Shown here one piece after another: positions 51,413 through 59,579 of a stretch of DNA of 64,000 nt. The position numbers were made by a program, and so were the translations under genes. Positions within the stretch are counted from its first letter, which is position 1, and each line of letters begins with the position of its first letter. The stretch comes from Nocardia sp. CY41 (lineage in GTDB: Bacteria > Actinomycetota > Actinomycetes > Mycobacteriales > Mycobacteriaceae). The notes beneath the pieces were generated by a model. It searched no databases. It was not told the origin of the DNA and saw nothing but the letters and a program-made list of their open reading frames with translations. Where the stretch lies: contig NZ_VUOS01000025.1 in NCBI RefSeq assembly GCF_009829325.1, forward strand, positions 62,001 through 126,000, read 5' to 3'.

Positions 51413-52789
51413 TCAGGAGCGCACGATGCTCAGGATCTCGGTCACGAGTGCGTCTACTTCCTCCGCCGATCGGGCCTCGACGTTCAGCCGGAGCAAGGGC
51501 TCGGTGTTCGACGCGCGCAGGTTGAACCACGCGTTGTCGGCCAGTTGCACGGTCACCCCGTCCAGCCGATCCACCGAGTGCGCGCGGTCGGCGAAGGCGT
51601 CCACCACGGCCATCGTCCGCTCCTCGGCGTCGGCCACGGTGGAGTTGATCTCACCCGAGGCCGCGTAGGTCGCGTAGGAGGCCATCAGCTCCGACACCGG
51701 TCGATCCTTCTCGCCGAGCGCGGCGAGCACGTGCAGCGCCGCGAGCATCCCGGAGTCGGCGCCCCAGAAGTCGCGGAAGTAGTAGTGCGCGGAGTGCTCG
51801 CCGCCGAACACCGCTCCCGTGGCGGCCATCTCCTGCTTGATGAACGAGTGGCCGACCCGCGTGCGCACCGGCGTTCCGCCCAGCTCGTGCACCAGTTCCG
51901 GCACCGCGCGGGAAGTGATCAGGTTGTGGATGATCACCGCGCCGGGTTCCTTGGCCAGCTCGCGCTCGGCGACCAGGGCGGTGATCGCCGACGGCGACAC
52001 CGGGTCGCCGTTCTCGTCGACCACGAAGCAGCGGTCGGCGTCGCCGTCGAAGGCCAGGCCGATGTCCGCGCCGGTTTCGCGGACCAGCTTCTGCAGGTCC
52101 ACCAGGTTCGCCGGGTCCAGCGGGTTGGCCTCGTGGTTCGGGAAGCTACCGTCCAGTTCGAAGTACAAGGGCACGATCTGCACCTGGGGCAGCGCGCCGA
52201 GCACCGCGGGCACCGTGTGGCCGCCCATGCCGTTGCCCGCGTCCACCGCGATGGTGAGTGGGCGGATGCCGCCGAGTTCTACGAGGCCGCGCAGGAATTC
52301 CGCGTACTCGGCGAGCAGGTCCAGTTCGGTCGCGGTGCCGCGCTCGCCCGCGTACTCGGGTACGCCGTCGATCAGTTCGCTCTTGATCGTGGCCAGACCG
52401 GTGTCCTGTCCGACCGGGAGCGCTTTGGCACGGCACAGCTTGATGCCGTTGTACCGGGCCGGGTTGTGGCTGGCGGTGAACATGGCGCCCGGGCAGTCCA
52501 GCCGGCCGGAAGCGAAGTACAGCTGGTCGGTCGACGCCAACCCGATGTGCACGACGTCGAGGCCCTGGCCGAGCGCACCGTCGGCGAAGGCGGCCGACAG
52601 CCCGGGGGAGGAGTCGCGCATGTCGTGCCCGATGACGAGCCGGTGCGCGCCCTCGGCGCGCATCAGCCGTGCGAAGGACGCGCCGACGTCCCTGACGAAA
52701 TCCGCGTCGATCTGATCACCGACCACGCCGCGAACGTCGTAGGCCTTGATCACCGCGTTCACGAATTCGGCAGAGCGGGCGACTGTCAT
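51413..52789 (-). CDS. pmmA: Phosphomannomutase/phosphoglucomutase
   Basis: The 458-residue enzyme converts mannose-6-P to mannose-1-P. The phosphoserine loop is TASHNPARYNG (S107), the Mg site is DGDADRC, the sugar-binding motif is GEHSAHYYF and the phosphate-binding motif is RASNTEP. ATG 52789 (MTVARSAEF) is chosen over an upstream GTG/ATG. It corresponds to Rv3257c. Confidence 0.93.
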   Translation of the reverse strand: MTVARSAEFVNAVIKAYDVRGVVGDQIDADFVRDVGASFARLMRAEGAHRLVIGHDMRDSSPGLSAAFADGALGQGLDVVHIGLASTDQLYFASGRLDCPGAMFTASHNPARYNGIKLCRAKALPVGQDTGLATIKSELIDGVPEYAGERGTATELDLLAEYAEFLRGLVELGGIRPLTIAVDAGNGMGGHTVPAVLGALPQVQIVPLYFELDGSFPNHEANPLDPANLVDLQKLVRETGADIGLAFDGDADRCFVVDENGDPVSPSAITALVAERELAKEPGAVIIHNLITSRAVPELVHELGGTPVRTRVGHSFIKQEMAATGAVFGGEHSAHYYFRDFWGADSGMLAALHVLAALGEKDRPVSELMASYATYAASGEINSTVADAEERTMAVVDAFADRAHSVDRLDGVTVQLADNAWFNLRASNTEPLLRLNVEARSAEEVDALVTEILSIVRS

Positions 52790-52841
52790 GCCCAACACCC
52801 TAGTGGTTGCGCCGGACCGGTCCGACATCGTCCTCGTCCGA

Positions 52842-53222
52842 TCAGGACGGCGGGTCCGGAAGGACGCGCAGATGGCCGCGGCGACCCGTGCGTGCGGTGC
52901 GCGGCGGCGGGGGAGCGTAGTCGCGATAGCCGCGCTGCTCGCGCTCCGGCGGGCGGCGGCGTAGCCCCGCCTCGCGCACCGCCTCGGCGAGCGCGGTCAG
53001 ATCGTCGTCATCCGGTGTGCTCGAGGAGAATCCGCCTTCGTGGCGAACCAGTTCCCAGCCCTTCGGAGCGGTGATGCGTGAGCCGTGCGTTTCGCAGAGA
53101 TCCCAGGAGTGCGGTTCGGCGACCGTCGCGAGTGGTCCGACCACTGCCGTCGAGTCCGAGTACACATAGGTGAGCGTCGCGACGGCCGGATTCTTGCAGC
53201 CTGGTCGGCAGCAACGACGCAT
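52842..53222 (-). CDS. DUF3499 family protein
   Basis: The 126-residue actinobacterial protein starts MRRCCRPGCKNPAVATLTYVYSD, with four N-terminal region cysteines/histidine (CC, C, and LCETHGSRI) suggesting a small zinc site. An Arg/Pro-rich disordered tail follows. Its function is unknown; it is conserved next to phosphomannomutase and whiB2 in mycobacteria (Rv3258c). It lies 52 bp upstream of the phosphomannomutase gene. Confidence 0.88.
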   Translation of the reverse strand: MRRCCRPGCKNPAVATLTYVYSDSTAVVGPLATVAEPHSWDLCETHGSRITAPKGWELVRHEGGFSSSTPDDDDLTALAEAVREAGLRRRPPEREQRGYRDYAPPPPRTARTGRRGHLRVLPDPPS

Positions 53223-53526
53223 GGGAATCACGCCGATGAGAGTAACCCCCCTGGCGCGTCGATGGGGACAGACACGCTTGAAGAATCTCGGTCCGCGCCT
53301 GACGAAACGAGGGCAGCACGGCGCTCCACAGGCCGCGACGCGGCTTGCGGTGATCCGCACGACGTCCCCCGGACGCGCGCACAACGATGTCCCGCTGCGC
53401 GCCGCGAGTGGGGTATCGCGGATGAGAGTGCCGGAGTACCCGGCGGTCGACCGGCCTACACGCGTGTGCGCCTGCGCCTGCCCCGCAATGGCATTCGAGG
53501 GCCGCCGCCACGTGGACGGGTAGGAC
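53223..53526. other. Intergenic region upstream of DUF3499 gene
   Basis: A plus-strand ORF crosses these 304 bp but shows no domain and is judged a shadow. The minus-strand TTACTCT near 53246 could be the -10 of the DUF3499 operon. Nothing else stands out. Confidence 0.4.
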
Positions 53527-54006
53527 TCACTCGGCTTCCGGATCGATCACGTCCGGGTCGACGCCGAGGTAGGTCGCGACCTGCTGGACCAGCACTTCTC
53601 GCAGCAGATCCACCAGGTCGTCGGGGTCGCTGGCGCGCAACTCGAGCGGTTTGCGGAACAGCACGACCCGTGCCCGGGTCGCCGCGCCGTGCCGGTCGAC
53701 GCCTGCCGGGATGAGCCGCGAGAGGGGCACCGGGCCGTCGGCGACCACCTCGTCCGGCCAGGTGACCGAATCGGGATGCAGCGGACGGATTTTCGGAACG
53801 TCATCGACCGCGATGTCGAGCTTGGTGAGCCGGTCGTGCCAGCGGGAGTCCAACGGGGCGAACGCCTCCAGCACCAGCCGGTCGAACTTCTGACCGCGGG
53901 TCCGCCAGGCGGGAACCGTGGGTGGCAGCATCGGTCCGCGCACTCCGCGGCCGCGGCGGATCACCGACCGGGCGGTCGGCGGTCGGCGCTTACGGGAACG
54001 TGCCAT
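53527..54006 (-). CDS. Metallopeptidase-family (zincin-like) protein, degenerate active site
   Basis: The 159-residue protein matches, by context and pattern (FDRLVLEAF, RARVVLFRKPLE, LREVLVQQVATYLGVDPDVI), the metallopeptidase family found beside whiB2 (Rv3259 type). The HExxH motif expected in the LREVLVQQVATYLG helix is absent, so it is probably not an active peptidase. The basic N-terminus (ARSRKRRPPTARS) is disordered. It lies downstream of whiB2 on the same strand. Confidence 0.8.
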   Translation of the reverse strand: MARSRKRRPPTARSVIRRGRGVRGPMLPPTVPAWRTRGQKFDRLVLEAFAPLDSRWHDRLTKLDIAVDDVPKIRPLHPDSVTWPDEVVADGPVPLSRLIPAGVDRHGAATRARVVLFRKPLELRASDPDDLVDLLREVLVQQVATYLGVDPDVIDPEAE

Positions 54007-54130
54007 GAGACAAAATCTAGGCCAGCGGGCTCGTGTCGTCCGCACCGAGGCGGTCGGCGAGCCGTGCGGTCGTGTCGCGCGAGCCCGGAGCGCCCCGTGG
54101 ACGGGCGGCTCCGGGCTTCGCATACGTCTG

Positions 54131-54511
54131 TCAGCCGATGCCGCGCTTGAGGCGGCGGCGCTCCCGCTCGGAGAGGCCGCCCCAGATACCGAAGCGCTCA
54201 TCGTGCGCGAGCGCGTACTCGAGGCACTCGTCGCGTACCTCGCAGCCCATGCAGATCCGTTTGGCCTCGCGGGTCGAGCCGCCCTTCTCGGGGAAGAACG
54301 CCTCTGGATCGGTCTGCGCGCACAGGGCGCGCTCCTGCCACTGCTCTTCGATGGATTCGAACATCTCGTCGAAACCGGTCACGACCAGGCTGAGCCGGGG
54401 CGCCGTGACTCCGTCACCCCCCTCTTGGTCGTTCCAGCCGCCGTTATCTGCGCAGACGCCACGTGCTGCGCCTGCTGTGGAATCGGTCGGCGAGACCATC
54501 TCGTTGGCCAC
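54131..54511 (-). CDS. whiB2: WhiB2-type Fe-S transcription factor
   Basis: The 126-residue protein has the four cluster cysteines in ALCAQ, CMGCEVRDEC and the GIWGGLSERERRRLKRG motif. The conserved core (QTDPEAFFPEKGGSTREAKR) is that of WhiB2/WhmD, which is needed for septation and division in mycobacteria and streptomycetes (WhiB). GTG 54511 has AGGAGG 6 bp upstream; M. tuberculosis WhiB2 is shorter, so an internal start near 54370 is possible. The intergenic region holds a candidate LexA box. Confidence 0.92.
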   Translation of the reverse strand: MANEMVSPTDSTAGAARGVCADNGGWNDQEGGDGVTAPRLSLVVTGFDEMFESIEEQWQERALCAQTDPEAFFPEKGGSTREAKRICMGCEVRDECLEYALAHDERFGIWGGLSERERRRLKRGIG

Positions 54512-54630
54512 GCTCCGCCTCCTCACTGTGTGTTAGCGCAGAATGATTCTTTCCGTCGGACCAACACTCGCACCGACGGCCATACCCCGCGACGTTGTCC
54601 CGCGGACGTCCCCGAGCTTGTCATACCGAT

Positions 54631-54646
54631 GCGAACATCTGTTCGA
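54631..54646. promoter_or_regulatory. Candidate LexA/SOS box between whiB2 and fbiA
   Basis: GCGAAC-ATCT-GTTCGA matches the actinobacterial SOS box TCGAAC-N4-GTTCGA at 11 of 12 specified bases. It is 120 bp upstream of the whiB2 start (minus) and 210 bp upstream of the fbiA start (plus). LexA control of a division regulator would link DNA damage to septation. Confidence 0.55.
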
Positions 54647-54651
54647 AAAGC

Positions 54652-54680
54652 GGTTCGCGCGTTGACCTCTCGCGCGAACC
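54652..54680. promoter_or_regulatory. Second palindrome between whiB2 and fbiA
   Basis: GGTTCGCGCG-N9-CGCGCGAACC is a perfect 10-bp inverted repeat directly beside the LexA-like site. TTGACC in its spacer could be a -35 of a plus-strand promoter. It may be an operator for an unidentified regulator. The rest of 54512-54855 shows no gene. Confidence 0.45.
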
Positions 54681-54855
54681 CGGAATGACATGACTGTGAT
54701 TAGACACGCCGGACGCGTCGATGGTCAAGCCGCCGTCGCTATTCCGTTACTATCCGCAGCCGCATTCCGAGACGATCTTGTGATGTGCATTAGCAAATAA
54801 ACAGCAAATTTGCCCCGAATGGGAGCCGCCACGCCAGCGCATAGGCTGTGCGGAT

Positions 54856-55854
54856 GTGACTGGACAACAAGCGGACGTCCCGCCCGCGAACGGACCCCGC
54901 ATCGCCGTGCTGGTCGGCGGCGTCGGTGGCGCGCGTTTCCTTCAGGGCGTCCGGGAGCTGCTGCCCGAGGCGGACGTCTCCGCGATCGTGAACGTCGGCG
55001 ACGACGTCTGGATGCACGGGCTCCGGATCTGCCCCGACCTCGATACCTGCATGTATACCCTGGGCGGAGGCATCGATACCGAGCGTGGGTGGGGCCGGGT
55101 CGGCGAGACCTGGCACGCCAAGGAGGAGCTCGCGAAATACCACGCGCAGCCGGACTGGTTCGGCTTGGGCGACCGCGATATCGCCACGCATCTGATCCGT
55201 ACCGAAATGTTGCGCGCCGGCTACCGGCTCTCCGCCGTCACCGAGGCGCTGTGCAACCGGTGGCAGCCCGGCGTGAAACTCATCCCGGCAACCGACGATC
55301 GCTGCGAAACGCATGTCGTGGTGTCCGATCCGGACAACCCTGGCGAACGGCGCGCGATCCATTTTCAAGAGTGGTGGGTTCGCTACCGAGCGAACATCGA
55401 CACCCATGGATTCGCCACAATTGGCGCCGATGAAGCCAAACCTGCCCCAAATGTGATCGATATCATAGAATTCGCCGACGTGGTCCTCCTCGCGCCGTCG
55501 AACCCCGTCGTGAGCATCGGCGCCATCCTCGCGGTGCCCGGAATCCGCGGCGCGCTGCGCACCACCGCGGCCCAGGTGATCGGCGTTTCCGGCGTGATCG
55601 ACGGCAAGCCGTTGCGCGGCATGGCCGACGAGTGCCTGTCGGTGATCGGGGTGGAGACCACGGCCGAGGCGATCGGCCGGTACTACGGCGCACGCTCGGC
55701 CACCGGGATCCTGGACGGCTGGCTGATCCACAGCACCGACACCGCCGAGGTGCCCGGGGTCGAGGTGCGCAGCGTGCCTTTGTTGATGACCGACCCGCCC
55801 ACCACCGCCGAAATGGTGCGTCAGGCCCTGGATCTCGCTGGAGTCGCCCTGTGA
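54856..55854 (+). CDS. fbiA: 2-phospho-L-lactate transferase (F420 biosynthesis)
   Basis: The 332-residue CofD/FbiA enzyme joins the phospho-enol/lactyl-diphospho moiety to Fo to give (dehydro-)F420-0. The N-terminal VGGVGGARFL nucleotide-binding loop, NVGDD and PDLDTCMYTLGG are characteristic. The GTG start at 54856 is consistent with the family start. It overlaps fbiB by GTGA, the conserved F420 operon. Confidence 0.93.
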   Translation: MTGQQADVPPANGPRIAVLVGGVGGARFLQGVRELLPEADVSAIVNVGDDVWMHGLRICPDLDTCMYTLGGGIDTERGWGRVGETWHAKEELAKYHAQPDWFGLGDRDIATHLIRTEMLRAGYRLSAVTEALCNRWQPGVKLIPATDDRCETHVVVSDPDNPGERRAIHFQEWWVRYRANIDTHGFATIGADEAKPAPNVIDIIEFADVVLLAPSNPVVSIGAILAVPGIRGALRTTAAQVIGVSGVIDGKPLRGMADECLSVIGVETTAEAIGRYYGARSATGILDGWLIHSTDTAEVPGVEVRSVPLLMTDPPTTAEMVRQALDLAGVAL

Positions 55855-57197
55855 GCACGCCCACCGATCACGCGGCCGGGGAGCTGCGCATCCTGCCCGT
55901 CACCGGGCTGCCCGAATTCCGTCCCGGCGACGATCTCGCCGCGCACATCGCCCGCTGCGCGCCCTGGCTGGCCGACGGTGACGTGCTGGTGGTGACCAGC
56001 AAGATCGTCGCCAAGGTCGAGGGGCGCATCGTGCAGGCGCCGCTGGACGCCGAGGAGCGCGACGCCGTCCGGCGCAGCCTCGTCGATCAGGAGGCGGTGC
56101 GGGTGCTCGCCCGCAAGGGCCGCACGCTGATCACGGAGAACAAGCTGGGGATCGTGCAGGCGGCCTCCGGTGTGGACGGCTCGAACGTGGAACAGGGCGA
56201 ACTCGTGCTGCTGCCCGTCGATCCGGACGCCAGCGCCAAGGCGTTGCGCGCGGCACTCGCCGAGCGGCTGGGTGTGACGGTCGCGGTGGTGGTCACCGAC
56301 ACGATGGGTCGTGCCTGGCGCAACGGGCAGACCGACGCCGCCATCGGTGCGGCGGGCCTGCGGGTGCTGCACGACTACGCCGGCGCGGTCGACGGTCAGG
56401 GCAACGAGCTGTTCGTCACCCAGGTGGCCGTGGCGGACGAACTGGCCGCGGCCGCCGACCTGGTCAAAGGCAAACTCGGCGGCGTCCCGGTCGCCGTGGT
56501 GCGCGGGTTGCCGATCGTCGACGACGGCTCGGGCGCCGCCGATCTGCTCCGGGGCGGCACCGACGACCTGTTCTGGCTCGGCACGGCGGAGGCGATCGAA
56601 CGCGGCCGCAAAGAGGCGATCCTGCTGCGTCGCTCGATCCGCCAGTTCTCCGACACGCCCGTCGATCCCGAGCGCGTACGCGCGGCGGTGTCGGTCGCGC
56701 TGACCGCGCCCGCTCCACACCACACCCGCCCCGTGCGGTTCGTGTGGCTGCGTACGCCGGAACTGCGCACTCGGCTGCTCGAGGCGATGGCGCAGAAGTG
56801 GCGAGCGGATCTGGCCGCGGACGGCCTGCCGCCGGAACGGGTCGAGCGCAGGGTCGCGCGCGGGCGCATCCTGTTCGACGCGCCCGAGGTGATCATTCCG
56901 TTCTGCGTGCCGGACGGCGCGCACGACTATCCGGACGAGCGCAGGCGTGCCGACGAGCGCACCATGTTCACCGTCGCGGTGGGCGCCGCGGTGCAGGGCC
57001 TGCTGGTCGCGTTGGCGACCGAGGGGATCGGCAGTTGCTGGATCGGATCGACGATCTTCGCACCGGAGGTCACGCGTGCGGTGCTGGGTCTGGCCGAGGA
57101 CTGGAGCCCCCTCGGCGCCATCGCTGTCGGTCATCCGCTCGAGGACCTGACTCCGCGGCAGCCGACGGGTGCGGGCGCCGGGCTGGTCGAGCTGTGA
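55851..57197 (+). CDS. fbiB: F420-0:gamma-glutamyl ligase, bifunctional FbiB
   Basis: The 448-residue two-domain enzyme has an N-terminal CofE glutamyl ligase (about 1-245; VVTSKIVAKVEGR, DTMGRAWRNGQTDAAIG) and a C-terminal nitroreductase-fold FMN domain (about 250-448; LRRSIRQFSD, GSCWIGS). In mycobacteria FbiB adds the poly-gamma-glutamate tail and its C-terminal domain reduces dehydro-F420. GTG 55851 overlaps the fbiA stop by GTGA. Confidence 0.94.
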   Translation: MSTPTDHAAGELRILPVTGLPEFRPGDDLAAHIARCAPWLADGDVLVVTSKIVAKVEGRIVQAPLDAEERDAVRRSLVDQEAVRVLARKGRTLITENKLGIVQAASGVDGSNVEQGELVLLPVDPDASAKALRAALAERLGVTVAVVVTDTMGRAWRNGQTDAAIGAAGLRVLHDYAGAVDGQGNELFVTQVAVADELAAAADLVKGKLGGVPVAVVRGLPIVDDGSGAADLLRGGTDDLFWLGTAEAIERGRKEAILLRRSIRQFSDTPVDPERVRAAVSVALTAPAPHHTRPVRFVWLRTPELRTRLLEAMAQKWRADLAADGLPPERVERRVARGRILFDAPEVIIPFCVPDGAHDYPDERRRADERTMFTVAVGAAVQGLLVALATEGIGSCWIGSTIFAPEVTRAVLGLAEDWSPLGAIAVGHPLEDLTPRQPTGAGAGLVEL

Positions 57198-57231
57198 AGC
57201 GCCTCCTCTCCGCCGCGCGGGAGAAGCGCCG

Positions 57232-57750
57232 GTGAGCGCGGAGTCGCTGCATGCTTCGGCCACCGAACTGCTCGAAACCTGGTGTCCGGCAACCGGTCCG
57301 GAGCGATCGCTGCGTGAGGCGATGCTGGCCTTCCTCGGTTCGGCCCCGCGGGGTTGCCTGCGCGAGCACGCGCCGGGCCATATCACCGCCTCCGCGGTCG
57401 TCTTCTCCCACGACGGGCGGGAGGTGCTGCTCACGCTGCACCCGCGGGTGGGACGCTGGATCCAGCTCGGCGGGCACTGCGAGGAGCGGGACGAGACCGT
57501 CGCGGGCGCCGCGCTGCGTGAAGCCACCGAGGAGTCCGGCATCGCGGACCTGCGGCTGGAGCCGGGGTTGTACGGCGCGCAGGCGCACCCCATCACCTGC
57601 TCGCTGGGCGTGCCCACCAGACATCTGGACCTCCTGTTCCGCATCACCGCCCCCGCCGGTGCGATCCCGGTGCGCAGCCACGAATCGACCGACCTGCGCT
57701 GGTGGCCGGTGAACGCGCTGCCCACCGACGCCGACGTCCTGCTGCGGTGA
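57232..57750 (+). CDS. NUDIX hydrolase
   Basis: The 172-residue NUDIX protein has a box reading GGHCEERDETVAGAALREAT followed by EESGI, with one residue more than the canonical spacing before the first Glu. An N-terminal helical region precedes the fold. The substrate (nucleoside diphosphate derivative) is unknown. GTG 57232 lies 34 bp after the fbiB stop, and it is probably the third gene of the fbi operon. A strong terminator follows at 57769. Confidence 0.88.
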   Translation: MSAESLHASATELLETWCPATGPERSLREAMLAFLGSAPRGCLREHAPGHITASAVVFSHDGREVLLTLHPRVGRWIQLGGHCEERDETVAGAALREATEESGIADLRLEPGLYGAQAHPITCSLGVPTRHLDLLFRITAPAGAIPVRSHESTDLRWWPVNALPTDADVLLR

Positions 57751-57768
57751 GCTAGCCGAATTCCAACG

Positions 57769-57808
57769 CGTGAGCCCCGGTCGGATGCCCATCCGGCCGG
57801 GGCTCACG
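57769..57808 (+). terminator. Strong hairpin terminator after NUDIX gene
   Basis: Nested stems CGTGAGCCCCGG / CCGGGGCTCACG (12 bp) and CGGAT / ATCCG (5 bp) give a nearly continuous 17-bp helix with a small loop and an unpaired T/G. It ends in GTTGTCC rather than a T tract. It separates the fbi operon from alkB. Confidence 0.85.
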
Positions 57809-57841
57809 TTGTCCGTGCCCGACGATGTTTACAAATTGCCT

Positions 57842-57866
57842 CATTTGTCTAGACATACGACAAATG
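57842..57866. promoter_or_regulatory. Operator overlapping the alkB promoter
   Basis: CATTTGTC-N9-GACAAATG is a perfect 8-bp inverted repeat that includes the palindrome TGTCTAGACA (57846-57855). TAGACA (57850-57855) and TATATC (57871-57876) make a plausible -35/-10 pair with 15-bp spacing. The TetR-family regulator encoded at the end of the same operon is the obvious candidate to bind here. Confidence 0.55.
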
Positions 57867-57935
57867 CCCCTATATCGTCCATAGGTGAGGTAATGCACGT
57901 CACATGTGGCGTGCCCTTCGGGAATGGAGACAACG

Positions 57936-59183
57936 ATGTCGACGCACGCCGACACGTCCGCCCAGCCGGTCGAGGTACCGGCCTGGCGGGATCGCAAGCG
58001 CTACATGTGGCTGTGGGGTTTGTTCGCCCCGGCCGGCCTGTTCCTCATCGGCCTGCCGCTGATCTGGGGCTTGAACGAGCTGGGCTGGCATCGCCTCGCG
58101 CAGGTGCCGTTCTGGCTCGGGCCGATCCTGGTCTACGTGCTGATCCCGATCGCGGACATCTTCTTCGGACCGGATGGCGACAACCCGCCCGACGAGGTGA
58201 TGGAGTACTTGGAGAACGACAAGTACTACCGCTACCTCACCTACCTGTATCTGCCGTTCCAGTACGCCACGCTGCTCATGGCGGCCTACCTGATCACCGC
58301 CGACGAGGTGAGCTGGCTCGGCATCGACGGCGGCCTGCACGTGGTGGACAAGATCGGGCTGGCGATCACCGTCGGCATGATCGGCGGCATCGGCATCAAC
58401 ACCGCGCACGAACTCGGCCACAAGAAGGTCGACCTGGAGCGCTGGCTGTCCCGGATCGCCTTGGCCCAGTCCTGCTACGGGCACTTCTACATCGAGCACA
58501 ACCGCGGCCACCACGTACGCGTCGCCACGCCCGAGGATCCGGCGAGCTCTCGGGTCGGCGAGACATTCTGGGCGTTCTGGCCGCGCACCGTGTGGGGCAG
58601 CCTGAAGTCGTCCTGGCGCCTGGAGAAGGTCCGGCTGGAACGGCTCGGCAAGAAGCCGTGGAGCCTGCGCAACGAAGTGCTCAGCGCGTGGCTGATGTCG
58701 GTGGTGCTGTTCGCGGCCCTGGTCGCGGTGTTCGGCATCGAGCTGCTGCCGTACCTGATCCTGCAGGCGGTGGTGGGCTTCAGTCTGCTGGAGGCGGTCA
58801 ACTACCTCGAGCACTACGGTCTGGTGCGCCAGCGCACGGCCAGCGGCCGCTACGAGCGCCCCGCCCCGGTGCACAGCTGGAACAGCGACCACATCGTCAC
58901 CAACATCTTCCTGTACCACCTGCAGCGGCACAGCGACCACCACGCCTACCCCACCCGGCGTTACCAGACGCTGCGCAGCTGGGACGGCGCGCCGAACCTG
59001 CCGAGCGGCTACGCGAGCATGATCCTGCTCGCCTACTTCCCGCCGCTGTGGCGCCGCGTCATGGACAAGCGGGTGCTCGCGCACTACGACGGCGACATCA
59101 CCCGCGCCAATATCGATCCGGGCAAGCGGGAGAAGGTGCTGGCGCGCTACGGCTCCGCTCATGCCGCAGGGGAGACAGCGTGA
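57936..59183 (+). CDS. alkB: Alkane 1-monooxygenase AlkB (first copy)
   Basis: The 415-residue membrane di-iron enzyme has about six TM helices and the eight-histidine motifs: HELGH (158-162), EHNRGHH (187-193) and RHSDHHAYPTR (331-341), plus NYLEHYG (289-295). It hydroxylates medium/long n-alkanes at C1 using electrons from rubredoxin. The RBS GGAGA precedes ATG 57936; ATG 57924 is an alternative. Two rubredoxin genes and a TetR gene follow in the operon, as in Rv3252c-Rv3249c. Confidence 0.95.
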   Translation: MSTHADTSAQPVEVPAWRDRKRYMWLWGLFAPAGLFLIGLPLIWGLNELGWHRLAQVPFWLGPILVYVLIPIADIFFGPDGDNPPDEVMEYLENDKYYRYLTYLYLPFQYATLLMAAYLITADEVSWLGIDGGLHVVDKIGLAITVGMIGGIGINTAHELGHKKVDLERWLSRIALAQSCYGHFYIEHNRGHHVRVATPEDPASSRVGETFWAFWPRTVWGSLKSSWRLEKVRLERLGKKPWSLRNEVLSAWLMSVVLFAALVAVFGIELLPYLILQAVVGFSLLEAVNYLEHYGLVRQRTASGRYERPAPVHSWNSDHIVTNIFLYHLQRHSDHHAYPTRRYQTLRSWDGAPNLPSGYASMILLAYFPPLWRRVMDKRVLAHYDGDITRANIDPGKREKVLARYGSAHAAGETA

Positions 59184-59347
59184 GCGCGTATCGCTGCCCC
59201 GTCTGCGACTACGTTTTCGACGAGGTGAAAGGTGCTCCGCACGAGGGTTTTCCGGCAGGCACCCGGTGGGAGGCGGTGCCGGACGACTGGTGCTGCCCGG
59301 ACTGCGGGGTGCGGGAGAAGATCGATTTCGAGCCGATAGGGACATAG
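59180..59347 (+). CDS. rubA: Rubredoxin RubA
   Basis: The 55-residue rubredoxin has two CPxC knuckles (YRCPVCDYVF and CCPDCGVREK) for the single Fe site. The GTG start overlaps the alkB stop by GTGA, ensuring coupled synthesis. In AlkB systems the two rubredoxins differ in type; the CPVC...CPDC pattern with short spacing resembles the AlkG1-type. Confidence 0.93.
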   Translation: MSAYRCPVCDYVFDEVKGAPHEGFPAGTRWEAVPDDWCCPDCGVREKIDFEPIGT

Positions 59348-59356
59348 GACCACGAA

Positions 59357-59539
59357 ATGACCGAGTACAAGCTCTACCAGTGCATCCAGTGCGGTTTCGA
59401 ATACGACGAAGCCGAGGGCTGGCCGGAGGACGGCATCGCGCCGGGGACCCGCTGGGACGACATCCCCGACGACTGGACCTGTCCGGACTGCGGCGCCGCG
59501 AAGGCGGATTTCTACATGGTCGAAATCGAACGGTCGTGA
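59357..59539 (+). CDS. rubB: Rubredoxin RubB
   Basis: The 60-residue rubredoxin has CIQC and CPDC iron-binding pairs and WPEDGIAPGTRWDDIPDDW, which is typical of AlkG2-type rubredoxins that transfer electrons to AlkB. It starts 9 bp after rubA in the alkB operon. Confidence 0.95.
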   Translation: MTEYKLYQCIQCGFEYDEAEGWPEDGIAPGTRWDDIPDDWTCPDCGAAKADFYMVEIERS

Positions 59540-59579
59540 GATTTTGACTGCGGCAGGCGCCCGTGACAGGGTCGCGGGT

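Noticed and set aside
53170..53523. Plus-strand 117-codon ORF overlapping the start of the DUF3499 gene
   Set aside because: No RBS, no domain, unusual composition and overlap with a conserved gene start.
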